Shown piece after piece: positions 1 through 11,600 of a stretch of DNA of 64,000 nucleotides. The notes under the pieces were generated by a model, which made no database searches, was not told the origin of the DNA, and saw only the letters and a list, made by a program, of their open reading frames with translations. The stretch is taken from NCBI GenBank assembly GCA_964036665.1, contig OZ038531.1, positions 1,488,001 to 1,552,000 on the forward strand, read 5' to 3'. The stretch is from Gordius sp. MW1. Its lineage: Eukaryota > Nematomorpha > Gordioida > Gordea > Gordiidae. The position numbers and the translations under genes are program-made. The number at the start of each line of letters is the position of its first letter. Position 1 is the stretch's first letter.

Positions 1-426
1 TAAAGTTGGACCCTCAGAATTGGTCTTGTGAGGTGAAGTTGCTAATAAAAATGGCGCTACATTTGGTCCCTTGGTAGAGGGGTTGGTAGGATCGATCTTG
101 CCTTCAACAATTGTGGTTTCGAATCCCAGGTCCTCCCTCAAAATTTTTTGTGTCCAATTTATCATGCGATACAAATCAATTTTGTGTTTGGGATCCGATG
201 AAACGCTAGGAATTTTGACGGCTTCAGCTAGTCTATCGATTAGTGATTGAGATTGATTTTCGATAATCACAAATAAGTTATTCAGATCAGGTGAAGTTAG
301 AGGTCGGCACGAAGAATTCAGCTGGGTGGCATTAGTCGTTGAGATATTTTGCGTGCTTGAAACTTTGCTCAAAACGAGAATTATCACAGTCATCATCCAT
401 AACTGTTCTTTAACTAGACGGTTCAT
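1..426 (-). CDS. Secreted M20-family dipeptidase (CNDP-like), 5' part, cut by window edge
   Basis: Reading leftwards from an ATG at 426-424 there are 142 open codons to the window edge. The first ~24 residues (MNRLVKEQLWMMTVIILVLS) look like a signal peptide or anchor. Several N-glycosylation sequons follow (NIS, NAT, NSS). Then comes the start of an M20 peptidase fold: LIDRLAEAVKIPSVSSDPKH, and INWTQKILREDLGFETTIVEG. The same landmarks (IPSVS, a W..K/Q segment, LGFET/MGFET) occur in the intact paralog at 2533-4434, so the two are a divergent duplicate pair about 2.1 kb apart. The metal-binding residues lie beyond the edge and cannot be checked. By family it would be a secreted zinc dipeptidase of the carnosinase type; the substrate is unknown. 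Family call confident, function inferred. Confidence 0.85.
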   Translation of the reverse strand, partial: MNRLVKEQLWMMTVIILVLSKVSSTQNISTTNATQLNSSCRPLTSPDLNNLFVIIENQSQSLIDRLAEAVKIPSVSSDPKHKIDLYRMINWTQKILREDLGFETTIVEGKIDPTNPSTKGPNVAPFLLATSPHKTNSEGPTL

Positions 427-2532
427 CTTTTATCAGACAAAAATTTATTAGTTAAAAAAAGTTTAAATTAAATTTACAAAAAAAAACAAGTTTGAGCATT
501 TCTACTTTTGTACTTAAAGAGCCATTAATTTTCATATTTAAATGTTGTCAAAACATGATTTTTTGGAAATAATGTAGGCGCAATATAAATATATAACAAT
601 ACGAACATTCGAATTCTTTTAAAGCTTTGTTATATCAAAAAAATTTAATAAATGATTAAATAATTGCCTCCATTTTGCTCATATTATATACCAGGACCAT
701 AGAAGAAACGGACGTGTTATACAAGTAAATTTTATAAATAATAATTAAATAAAAAAAATGCGCGTTCACTGGTTTTTCAAGAGCAAATATTCTTTACCGC
801 CAGCAATTTTGTACTTTTTAAAATGCCATACACATCAAAGCGAGAATTTTTATATTTATCAATTTTTTCCCAAACTTGGGCGATATTAGTAATTTTTAGG
901 CATATATTTATAACATCTTATAATAAAAGTAACAAAAAATACAAAAAATAGACAAAATACCTCTTCGTGGTCAGATTAAATCATTCAAAACACATTGGAT
1001 GGCTGATAATGATAAAAAATTCTCAACATATATTAATAATAATTATGAACATTGTGAAATTGCGCAGCATGGGGGGGGGTCCCCTCGCTTGTTTTTGTCA
1101 CAAAACATATGTCATAATTCATCAATATTTGCTCGTTCAGCCACCCCATTACGCTTGTCATTTTTGTTTCTTATAAAAAAGTTGTAAAATAACCTTAGGC
1201 TGTAGTGTGGTTTGCTAAAAGAGTTGTGTAAACCATCATTAACATATAAGTTTTAACAAATTAGTTATTAAGATGAATGCTGTTTTGTAATATTAAGCTT
1301 TTAATTTATATTTTAGTACAGAATTTATTTTTGATTTTCAATTGATATTCATAGTTTAATGGTAATTTTTATTAAGCCTAATCTAATATATGTTTTTATT
1401 CAATAAACAAATATTATTCGAGCGATTACATAAAGGTAACTAACAATTAATTGTTGCCTCATGCTCTGGGGCTTTTGGACCAGCCACCATTAAACTTTTT
1501 AACGAAATAAGCCGGCGCTGCCCGGTCTCTAAATACTAAACAAAAATTAGGTATTTTAATCGAAAATTTAAATTATCCCTGGCCGACAGCTGGCCACTTT
1601 TAACGGATGATACAAGCGACGCTTTCGAATTATGATTAATTTATTTTATTTCCAACGCGCTTTTATATTTTACATAGTTCCCATTTTTCTACTTCGCCTT
1701 TATAACGTTTTTCTACATCGAATAAACAAAATTTCAATATAAAATTAAATAAAGGTAACTAAGCATTATGCTTTCTAAGAACTTTGTTTTTCACTACACT
1801 TTTGCCACACTCTTAGGGCAAGGCACTAGGAGTGGACACTTACGGTTTACGTCCAATAAACTTAATGGCATATGGGCGCAAAAACAAAGCTAGACAATAG
1901 GTCTACTAGCCAGCAAAAAACACTTCAGTTTTTTTACATGCAGACTGTTATAAACCATTTAGTACTTTGTAAAAACAAAATTAAACCCCTGTGCAATCCA
2001 TTATTTATTGAATAAAATTTACAGCACGTTAAAATGTGAATTAAGAAGTAGCTTACACGCTATCCAGGTGTCATTTATTAATTGAAAATACAATCATCGC
2101 GAATGCTATGATTAACACCGCATGTTTAATGTAAAAAAACCATTAATTTCCAGCAAAACCATATGTATTAATAATTTGTTGGATTAACTAGAAAGAGATT
2201 AAAAGGTTATTTCTCCTAACTTTTTTCCTGATCACTATCGATAACATAAACGTTTGATGACAATACCTTGAGCTCCGCCCCTATTATTCTTCAATCAAGC
2301 ATTCGTCTCAAAGTAATTATTGTTTCATTCTTTGTTATAATCATTAAATTTATTACATACATTAGTTCGTTTTATAATTTTTTAGATGTTATAAAAATAA
2401 GAAAATAATTTAATTTTTAGATAAACAAGGCGTACTCCACTTTATTATTCCTCATTATTGCGTATAAATTTGTGGCAAGTCAAATAGTTTTATACACCTC
2501 ATCGAACATCTAAAACAACTATTGCACTAAAA
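427..2532. other. Divergent intergenic region between two M20 paralogs
   Basis: No gene is supported here. It must hold the promoters of both divergent dipeptidase genes, but I see no unambiguous core promoter element. It holds one dispersed repeat (about 1570-1735, listed separately) and a short poly-G run near 1071-1080. Otherwise it is AT-rich with no recognisable element. Confidence 0.6.
1570..1735. repeat. Dispersed repeat, copy 1 (GGCCGACAGCTGGCC type)
   Basis: The segment beginning CCTGGCCGACAGCTGGCC and running through GGATGATACA, TTCGAATTATGATT and CTTCGCCTTTATAA recurs at about 37853-38010 in a VPS13 intron with only scattered differences. The first part is nearly palindromic. Class unknown. 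Confidence 0.75.
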
Positions 2533-4434
2533 ATGAAGCACCTCCTCAAATTATTTTACTTAGCGACGGCCTTTATATGCAAGACTGAGGCACAACGCAA
2601 TAATTACTATTCGGAAAATAGAAAATTAGATAAAGGAGGTGTTGATGAAATTCATAAATATGCTGCGGAACACAGAAGGGGACATCATCGGTTTAAGGTT
2701 AGTGCATGTAAGCCGTTGCAAGAATCACATTTACCAGAGCTCTTCGCACACATAGATGCTAGCGGAGACGCCTACGTAAAGGAATTGGCGCAATCCATTA
2801 GAATACCAAGCGTTTCAACTTACCTCAAAGACTACCCCCAACTCCTAAAAATAACGACCTGGGCCCAAACCAAGCTAGAAGAGATGGGTTTCGAGACCCG
2901 CATTCAATTCGTACAACGCAAACGGGCGCAGCCCAACAACGGTAATAATGAACGTGACGATAACTATGATAACAATGGAGGTGGTGAGAACAAAGAAAAG
3001 GGGAGGAGGCGAAGTAAACAACAACGCTCCTCCGCAAGTTCATCGTACCGAGAAGAGAATAATAGAGGAGATGAAGAAAGAATCCTCATAAACCATTCTT
3101 CACACGTTAACGAAGAAGAGGCGCGTCGAGAGAATGAAGATAATGGGGGTGGAGGAAGGCAAAAAAGGCATGGTATATTGGAATTTTATCCCCCACCATT
3201 CTTGTTTGCCGAGTATCCGGGGAAGAACGACAACAACCATCACCCCATCAACGTGACCCTGCTGATATACGCTCACTTAGACGTAGTGCCAGCCCAACGT
3301 TCGGACGGTTGGACCTCGGACCCGTTCATACTGACCCGCAGGGGTAACTTATTATTTGGCAGGGGCGTTAGCGACAATAAAGGTCCTCTAGTAGCCTGGC
3401 TTAGTGCGGTACGAGCTTTCATCGATCTCAACATTTGCATGCCTATACGCTTAAAATTTTTCATCGAAGCGATGGAAGAATCGGGATCGGTGGGAATGCA
3501 ACGCGTATTGCATCAAGAAAAATCCTTCTTCCAAGATGTCAATTATGCCGTTGTCTCTGACAACTTTTGTCCCAACTCTCAAAGGCCCTGTTTGACGTAT
3601 GGTCTCCGAGGACTGCTCTACTTTATGGTGGAAATCAAGAGCGCGAGCGAAGATTTGCATTCAGGCATATACGGGGGTAGTGTGAGCGAGGCAATGCAAG
3701 AGCTAGTTACGCTCCTATCTCAATTAACCGATCGGAATGGGACGATCCTAGTGCCCGGTCTTTACCATGATATACCTCCCTTTTCCCAATACGAAATTTT
3801 GAATTACGCAAACTTTTCCTTCGACCTGGAGGATTACAAACATAGCGTGGGTTCGTTGAGACTATTACACTCAAAATCGAAGATAGATATGTTGGCTCAT
3901 AAATGGAGACTACCTTCCCTATCAATACACGGTATAGAAGGGGCATTCTCAGGGCCCGGTGCCAAGACTGTTATACCTCACAAAGTGACGGGTAAATTTT
4001 CCATCCGTTTAGTCCCGAACCAGAGCCTTCGCAAGGTAAAGAAACGGGTTATCTCCTACCTCACGGATCTGCACGAAAAGGCTAGGACGGGAAACGAATT
4101 TAAAATACATTTGAGCGAAGAGATAGAAGCTTGGATCACGGACCCGGACAATCTAAATTTTAAGTTAGCCACCCGGGCTTTACGAAAGGTGTATGGGAGC
4201 GACCCAGATTTATGCAGAGATGGGGGAACTGTTCCCGTAGCACTTTATCTCTCCAAATTGCTTAACAACCCCGATAGCTTAATATTGATCCCTCTGGCGA
4301 CTGCAGAAAATGGGGCTCATTCCGAACGTGAGCACATCGATTTACAGCAATTTTTGCAGGGGGTCAAATCACTCGTATCTTACATATACGAAATTAGCGC
4401 GCACCATAGAGAACAATTTCCTTCGGACGTTTAA
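2533..4434 (+). CDS. Secreted M20-family metallodipeptidase (CNDP1/carnosinase-like), single exon
   Basis: Intact 633-residue intronless gene starting at ATG (AAAAATGA context). Residues 1-20 form a hydrophobic signal peptide (LLKLFYLATAFICKTEA), so the enzyme is probably secreted. The catalytic set of the CNDP/M20A family is visible: H248 and D250 (YAHLDVVP), D281 (GRGVSDNKGP), E315-E316 (AMEESGS), D343 (VVSDNF), H376 (DLHSGIYGG, dimer-contact histidine) and H596 (ENGAHSERE). Family members are two-zinc enzymes cleaving dipeptides. Odd feature: residues ~130-218 form a long hydrophilic Asn/Glu/Arg/Ser-rich insertion between the N-terminal helix region and the first catalytic strand, absent from the ~470-residue human enzymes as I know them. 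A poly(A) signal follows about 40 nt after the stop. Substrate not predictable from sequence. Confidence 0.93.
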   Translation: MKHLLKLFYLATAFICKTEAQRNNYYSENRKLDKGGVDEIHKYAAEHRRGHHRFKVSACKPLQESHLPELFAHIDASGDAYVKELAQSIRIPSVSTYLKDYPQLLKITTWAQTKLEEMGFETRIQFVQRKRAQPNNGNNERDDNYDNNGGGENKEKGRRRSKQQRSSASSSYREENNRGDEERILINHSSHVNEEEARRENEDNGGGGRQKRHGILEFYPPPFLFAEYPGKNDNNHHPINVTLLIYAHLDVVPAQRSDGWTSDPFILTRRGNLLFGRGVSDNKGPLVAWLSAVRAFIDLNICMPIRLKFFIEAMEESGSVGMQRVLHQEKSFFQDVNYAVVSDNFCPNSQRPCLTYGLRGLLYFMVEIKSASEDLHSGIYGGSVSEAMQELVTLLSQLTDRNGTILVPGLYHDIPPFSQYEILNYANFSFDLEDYKHSVGSLRLLHSKSKIDMLAHKWRLPSLSIHGIEGAFSGPGAKTVIPHKVTGKFSIRLVPNQSLRKVKKRVISYLTDLHEKARTGNEFKIHLSEEIEAWITDPDNLNFKLATRALRKVYGSDPDLCRDGGTVPVALYLSKLLNNPDSLILIPLATAENGAHSEREHIDLQQFLQGVKSLVSYIYEISAHHREQFPSDV

Positions 4435-5245
4435 TGGCGGAGAATCAAGAAGTCTCAATACTCTCTCCCGATTAAATAAAATTATAAACATGATGATTTT
4501 TACGTGAATTATGTCAAAATATAGTATTATAAATACAAATGCAAAGTCTTTTTATCCGTTTTATACACGATATACTGTAAGTACCTAACTGAAAGTTACA
4601 CAATCTAATCTACACGCGAAATCTTTTACCATGCATCAATTTTATAATAATATTTTATAAATTTCTTTTATAAAAATCGGCATTTGTATCCCTTTAGTTA
4701 AGACTCGTTAAATTTTTACTATGATACCATATTATTCTGCAAAATAAGATTTTATACAATAACTATATATTTGAAAAATTCACTAATATTATGCAATAAA
4801 ATAATCTCTACATAGTACGAATTGACAATAAAAACATCAGGTAAAAACAAATACTAAATTCTAATAATATTGAGTGTCAGGTTATAAAAAAGACATAAAC
4901 CACGAGTTTTAGTCTATATCCATAAACTAAGGCCAACTTGCCATCATCTCTCCTGCAATTTCCTTTGATTCGTCTCGTACAAGTAACGCGCGTACATCAA
5001 TCTGTCTATCAGCTAAATGTTTAAAAAGACGTGTAAACAATTTTTATCTTTGAAAAAAAAAACTAAGAAATCAAACACAATATGCGAAGCCAGTAAATTT
5101 TAGATTCCAACCCATTTCTATATGTACATACTATAGATTATAAACTGACTTGAGAAAATATATACACCGCCAACGTTTAAGAAATAGGTTGCGTTTATAT
5201 TGTAAAAACAACAATATTAGTGGCGCAATTTTCAAGTAATATTAT
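4435..5245. other. Convergent intergenic region
   Basis: AT-rich spacer between the 3' ends of the M20 gene (+) and the VPS13 gene (-). Apart from the AATAAA at 4475 I see no gene or repeat here. Confidence 0.6.
4475..4480 (+). promoter_or_regulatory. Poly(A) signal of the M20 gene
   Basis: Canonical AATAAA about 40 nt downstream of the stop codon at 4432-4434; placed as expected for 3'-end formation. Confidence 0.6.
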
Positions 5246-8200
5246 TTAATAAACTTGAGAAGCTTCTTCTCGAGATGAGGCTGGAAGGGTGAGGGGTATG
5301 AGAGAATCGCCGTATTTCAATTGAATAACCATAGCGTATCTAGCGTCGTCTTTCAATAATACGCTAGCTTTTTGCACTATTTGCAGCGGAATCTGCCGAA
5401 TGAAATATAAATTTAGGATTCGTCTCACAATGTAAAAGACGTAAAAAATGTAATAGTTAAAAACGAGGATTTTTTTGCGAGAGGGTAAAAAAAGGGGGGG
5501 GGGCAAATCTACTGATAAATTTTTAACATAATTATCATTGAACTTTTTCGCTCAAGATTTACCCACACAATTGTTTTCAAGTCATTATTAGCTAGACTTT
5601 CGGTTAAAGTTCGAAATCAAAATTTTTTTCACTTTTTTTTGTTCAACCATAAGCCCTCATGAAAGTTTTCGATATCAGAGGTGAATTCCGTAAAAAAAAT
5701 TCATATTATTTTGCATTTAGCAAATTGAATCATCAAAGATATTATCAATACTTATTTGACTTACCTGATATTTAACCTTGAAATTATTGTCGTTTTGCGT
5801 TTCGAGTATGTAAGCGTTGCAATCGGTAATCAAGAGCAACCTGAGGGCCTCACCCTTTTTCAGCGTAGCCATCCAATAATGGGAAGCTATCAATCTTTAA
5901 AAAATAAATATTAATTAGGATAATATGTTTAAAGTGATATTTTTTTAGACTTAAACAAAGCAACTTAAAAATTGGATAGCAAAGTGATGGTACTACGATA
6001 TCAAAAAAATATTTGTAGTGTCCCATTCATTTTACTACATACATACACAGCTCATGTAACATGTTTCTTATGGTAGAGGGGTGCACATTAAATCCACCAT
6101 TTTGAATTTAACTACTCCCATGTCTTTCGGCAGTGTACCCCATTGTTTAAACAGAAAAAATAAATTCACCTTCCTCAGTAATTAATAAATAAAAAAGAAT
6201 GTTAAAAAGTGATTATTTAATAAAATACAGATGGCACTAAAGTGCATTAATATCACATCATCCCAGTATTTATGTTTTAGCTAATTCAATATTTTTTATT
6301 ACGTTTAAAGAACCCATAAATTGCATAGCAATTAACACTTTCTTTAACCAAAATTAAATTTATATATCCATTGGCGTTCAGCATTGGAATTAGAGGGGAT
6401 GATAGGAGGGGCAAAATGATCTTTTTATTAATTAAAAAAATTTTCAACAAATTTTTGGATTTACCCTACCCCCCCCCCCCCCCTCCGGCTACGCCCATGT
6501 ATATGGCCTTCTTTTGTGCACATTTCAAAATGGCGGACGACGGTACGGTACACTTATTTAAATTTGATGAGCATTCTATCTTGTCTATGCTCCCATTAAA
6601 TTTTATCTGCAACTTTTTCCAATAGCGCTTAAAATTAAGCTATCAAGTGTCATATGAAAAGGATTTCACAAGTCTGATAGATAATATGTAAGTTTAAGAA
6701 ATCAATAATAATAATTATTTATACGCCTGATTGTGCCTTACTTTTCGATCGATGAGTCGTAATCGTTCAGTTGGAGGAGCAGGCCGTTAGCGGAAGATCT
6801 AGATTGAGAATACAGGGGCAGGGCACCCCAAGCGTCATAACAGTAGGCTGGGGTACGCATTTGCTGACAATGCCCGCCCACATTTTTGGAGCCGAGGGAA
6901 GCGGTAACTTTGATAGCTTTTGCCGTTCCCGAAATGAAATCCAAGACCCCAGTTATGGGTTTGGCGAATGAGCCGATTACACCCTTCCCTATGCCCGGGA
7001 TCAAACCCTTCGAACCAGCGAAGATTTAAATAAAAAATAATTTTGATAGCAATACTTTTTAAGTGAGGTTTATATTATTAGTAAAACACCAGATTTAGAT
7101 GGACTGATTTAAATTGTACGATCTAAAGCGTTCATATTTGTAAAACTTGAAATAAGTGCAAGTTCATAAAAAGTGAATAAATTGAGGGGCATTTTATTCT
7201 TTACTATAAGCCAGAAATTTTTAGATCAATTTCGAAATATTGCATAAAATTGACTTGTAATAACGTCTAGCAAATAAATTTGAGAGATTGGAACAATTTT
7301 TTAAGTAAAATGTTGTTATTAGGTAAAAATGATCCATAAGTAGAGAGGGGAATGTTGAAAAAAACACAAATTGAACATTTTTATTTATTGGTAAAACTTT
7401 TATAGCGACTATTATAAATAACTTTAAACGTCAATTGCGACAATTTCTGTTAACAGGTCAAAAATTGTCAAAATATTAGAAACCTCGCCTTTAAACTAAA
7501 CAAAATAAAGTTTTTGTTTCATAGTTTTCAAGATATTTATTAAATTCTCACGTTATAATCTTCTAATTATAAGCTACTAGGTTTGTATTTGTGTTAAAAA
7601 TCATGCTACTATAAAAGGCATTTGTAAGTGCATGGGCGTAGCCAGCATTGGGATTAGTGGAGTGGGGCAATAATGATTTAGGGAGGGGCAAAATGATCGT
7701 TCATCGAATTTTTAGCCATAATTTTAAAAAAGATTTCCAACATATTTTTGAATTTAGGGGGGGGGGCAGCGGTCCCTCCCCTCCCCTCTGGCTACGCCCA
7801 TGTGTAAGTGTGACGTCACTTAAAGTACCAAGTCCAACTAACATTTCAAGATAACTATTAAGCTACTTACGCATCTCAATCTCCAAAAAATGGAGACATA
7901 AAAATGAAAGTGACTGCGTAATTTTAAACACTCACCTCGAGACCATCTTTGGAAACACCATCGTATGTTTGGGTGAAAAGACTCATAACTCCACCCACGA
8001 ACCCGATGGTCAGACCCTCAACCGCGGTAACCATGTGGTCCAGGCTTCGGGCCACCACCGGCAATTCCTTACCATATTTTCCCGTTTTTAGATTAGGGAA
8101 ATTGTCATTAGTATGACTACTCGACGGAGAACTGTGGTTGGAAGCTAAAACATATATAATTAGCTATTGAACATTTCATTGGTGATCTCTAACAAATGAT

Positions 8201-8602
8201 AATTAAAATTAATAACTATAAAAATTAAACGTTATTTTGGACATTTTTGCATGGTTAATGTTTCACAGTTTAAATATTTTTATTCGATGTGGAATATCAC
8301 GGCTTACAAACCAAACATAAATATTAAAAGTACGAATTTAAACAAAATTTCTTAATCTAAATCGATACTTAATAGTCATTAAGCCTTTATCATTAGAGAC
8401 ATGATATATTATAGAATATTCATGGTGCCACCTTAATTAAAAAAAGTATTTAGCAACTTATTTTATAAAAAAAATACGTACAAATAATTTGGGTAGAAGG
8501 CATGAGCGGCGATTGGTTGCTTCTCTTAATTTGATGACGCATAATCTCGTGTGATTGGTCCATCGTAACGCGTCCCAATTGGTCGGATAATTCAGTAGAA
8601 AC
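5246..8602 (-). CDS. VPS13D: VPS13D exons 65-69: ATG2_C/DH-like and PH-like C-terminus
   Basis: Exons: 8482-8602, 7936-8144, 6742-7007, 5765-5894, 5246-5392; phases agree and the frame ends at TAA 5248-5246. Exon 66: LDHMVTAVEGLTIGFVGGVM; exon 67: GLIPGIGKGVIGSFAKPITG followed by VLDFISGTAKAIK, the diagnostic G-[IVL]-G-K-G-[LVI]-[IV]-G box. It then reads MRTPAYCYDAWGALPLYSQS, close in pattern to VPS13D. Exons 68-69 (LRLLLITDCNAYILETQ ... YAMVIQLKYGDSLIPLTLPA) form the PH-like end, which in relatives binds membranes or organelle receptors. Introns carry three GGGCGTAGCC-type MITEs. Confidence 0.92.
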
Positions 8603-11600
8603 CTAGAAACAAACTTTATTCCGTTTTAAAGATTCACAAAAGTTTCCTCTAAACCACCAAAATGAACGCGTATAATTTCTTTAAAACCGTAAATACTCAC
8701 TTTAGAACCTAACATGGGCGTAGCCAGGAGTAGCAGGGAGGGGCGACTGTACCCCTCTAAATCTAAAAATTATTTGATATTTATAAAAAATTATGGCTGA
8801 AATTTCAAAATATTAACATTTTGCCCCTCCCTAAATCATTATTGCCCCGTCCTCTAATTCCAAGGCTGGCTACGCCCATGGAACCTAGTCAATAAAATTG
8901 TTCCCTAATATAAAGTAGATAAAACACAGTGGTACCATAATAATCTAAAATGAAATTAATAGAATATTTCCAAAATAAGAGAATATTCTTTTTTCATAAA
9001 GCAATAGTCATATAATTATTTTGAGAAGCATATTTTGAGTTTTTAATTTTAATGCTATTTCTTAAAAATAATAAATGATTTTTGCAAAGATACTTACTTT
9101 GGCGGTTGAATCGGATAAACCGTGTGTTATGCTACAAATCATGGCCGTCAAGTCGCCGTCTTTGATTAATGAAGTAACGCCTTGTGTAACATCGTTGAAC
9201 AAACCTAAAGGGTTACCCAAGAAATCGACGCTACCCAATATTTTGGCTGCTTGTCTTTTCGTGTTCTTATTTCATTAAAACGCGAGGTAAAAGTTTTGGA
9301 AAAATGTTAAATTTGAAAAAACAAGCCTTTTTGTAAGTAACTACATCAAAATTTGTTAGGAATAAGCGATATTTTGTTTTTTAAATTGTCGTTTTGCAAT
9401 CTCGGATCGCTTTAAATACTAGGTTAGCGACTGAGTCAAGACAAAAATTTCTAATTAAATGATCCAATAAATGTTTTGTTAAAATGTTTTTCATGTCTTT
9501 TTGCACTTACATACTATTTTTACGGGAAATTATCAATAACAATTAATTTGGTATAAAACCATAAGTGAACAACACCCTTTAATACAATTGTCGTATATAG
9601 CAGTTAAATTTATAACAAAGTCAACTTCAGTCTACCACAACTTATACATTTAAAAGATCTCACTTCGCTGATTCTATTATTATACATTATGTAATTTTAG
9701 GAAATTTTGCATGTATATAAACTAAAATATTCGATCGGGAAAGGGGAAAAAATAAATTTTTCTAATTTCAGTTCTCCGCTTCTTAAATACACAATAAAAA
9801 CACATATAGGGTATATAAAATTGCATAAAAATCAAACTTGTATGTAATGGCTGGCCATGGTTTCCAGCAAAAGTGACCACGTATCATGGTATTGTAACAG
9901 GACGAAAGGTTCTGCAAAAATTAAATACAATAAATTTTATAAAATTCAAAGACATCGCTCAATTGACAAGGATATTAAATTGAAATGTTACGAAATGGCT
10001 AAAAAATTTATTTTAACGAAAACAAAGTTACATATATAGCGAAATACAAAAAAAGACATATTGACCGTTAAATTATAAAACTTAAAAATGGAAAGACATA
10101 GTTGACGAGGATATTAAATTCAAATTTAACGAAATGAATTACCCATCTCGACAGGGGCACTTTGCAAATTTATTAAGTTTAAGTTGAAGGATTTCTTCAA
10201 ACTTTTCAATTCCTTCTCATAGCTAGGTTGGGTGTGGCGATAGTTGGCTTGAGGACTGGTAGATATGCTGAAATTTACTTTGCTAATGCTAATGATAAAT
10301 TTAGCTGCGTATAGCATTCTTTGAGGTTCAGAGGAACTTTCTTTGTTCTTTTTGCAGGGCACTTTCAACTTTTCCGTTGGTAGTAAATAATTGTAGCCTT
10401 TAAGGTCACCATGAAGTACGCTGGATATAAAATAATAAATTCATTTAAATTTGATCAATATCAATAAAGTAATTCTAATTTTATGATGACACCCCCCATG
10501 TTCTTGTGAAACAATTTATAGATTTGTAAATATTTCTTATGCTATAAATTATAATTTTATACCCCGGACTATACAAAATCAAAAAGGCGTATTAAACCTG
10601 GAAAAGAAGACATAACATAATTTTATTCCTATTAATCCTATATTTTAGAAAAGACAAAACAATAAAATACCATGAATTAATTGCAAAAGTTCAGAGTTAA
10701 AAAACCTTTAATATGATAAAATACTATAAATGCAACTTTAAAAAATAATCCTATTTTTTCAAAAAATGTTCTAGAAATATTCCAAAAAATATTTAATATT
10801 AACGATTCAAAAACAATAAAATTACCTGTCGTATATTTCAATCGAAGTTTTAGAGGTGTTTATCAGGCCGCAAGATTTCAAAAAATTCAACAACTTCAAG
10901 AGCAACATCTCTTCCACGTGGACCCAACATTCCGATAAATACAGGAAAACGTGCTAGATAAAAGTATCCACAAATGTAAAACTAGATTTTTTTATTATGA
11001 CCATTAGGTGAAACAGATTAAAGATTTGAGGTCACAATTTTTTTTAAACACAAATAGAGGTTTATTTCCAAATATTTGTGTATGATACATGCTAAAATTA
11101 TATTATTGAGCTGGCATATAGCCATGAAAATTGTATTAGATTTAAATTTCCGCAAAGAATTTCTGCTTAATGTAAAAAAAGTAGTAATTTCTACATAAAT
11201 TTTTCACATTTTCAACCCATTAAGTATAAATATCGCGATTTTATCTTAAACTGAAACTATTTAAGACAAACAAACACACATAGTTATTACACTAATCTTC
11301 CATTTATAAAAAAATTAGGCTAGCCAAAATACAGGGAATAAAATCCTATTTAAACCATCCCATAACATATCGTTAAAACATAAGATCTTTCTGATGACTT
11401 CGAGCAAAACAACATTAAAATCTCTAAAAACATAATATTATTTGACTTTTAGCAAACAAAAATTGCCCATAAAATGCTTATTGAATGTAACAAAAATAAC
11501 TATAGCCGTGATTAAATCAGGAATTTACGTTGAAAACGTCGACGTGAGTACTATCGAAAGTTGGATCTTTATCAATCAGAACGTAGAGAGCGGAAAGGTT

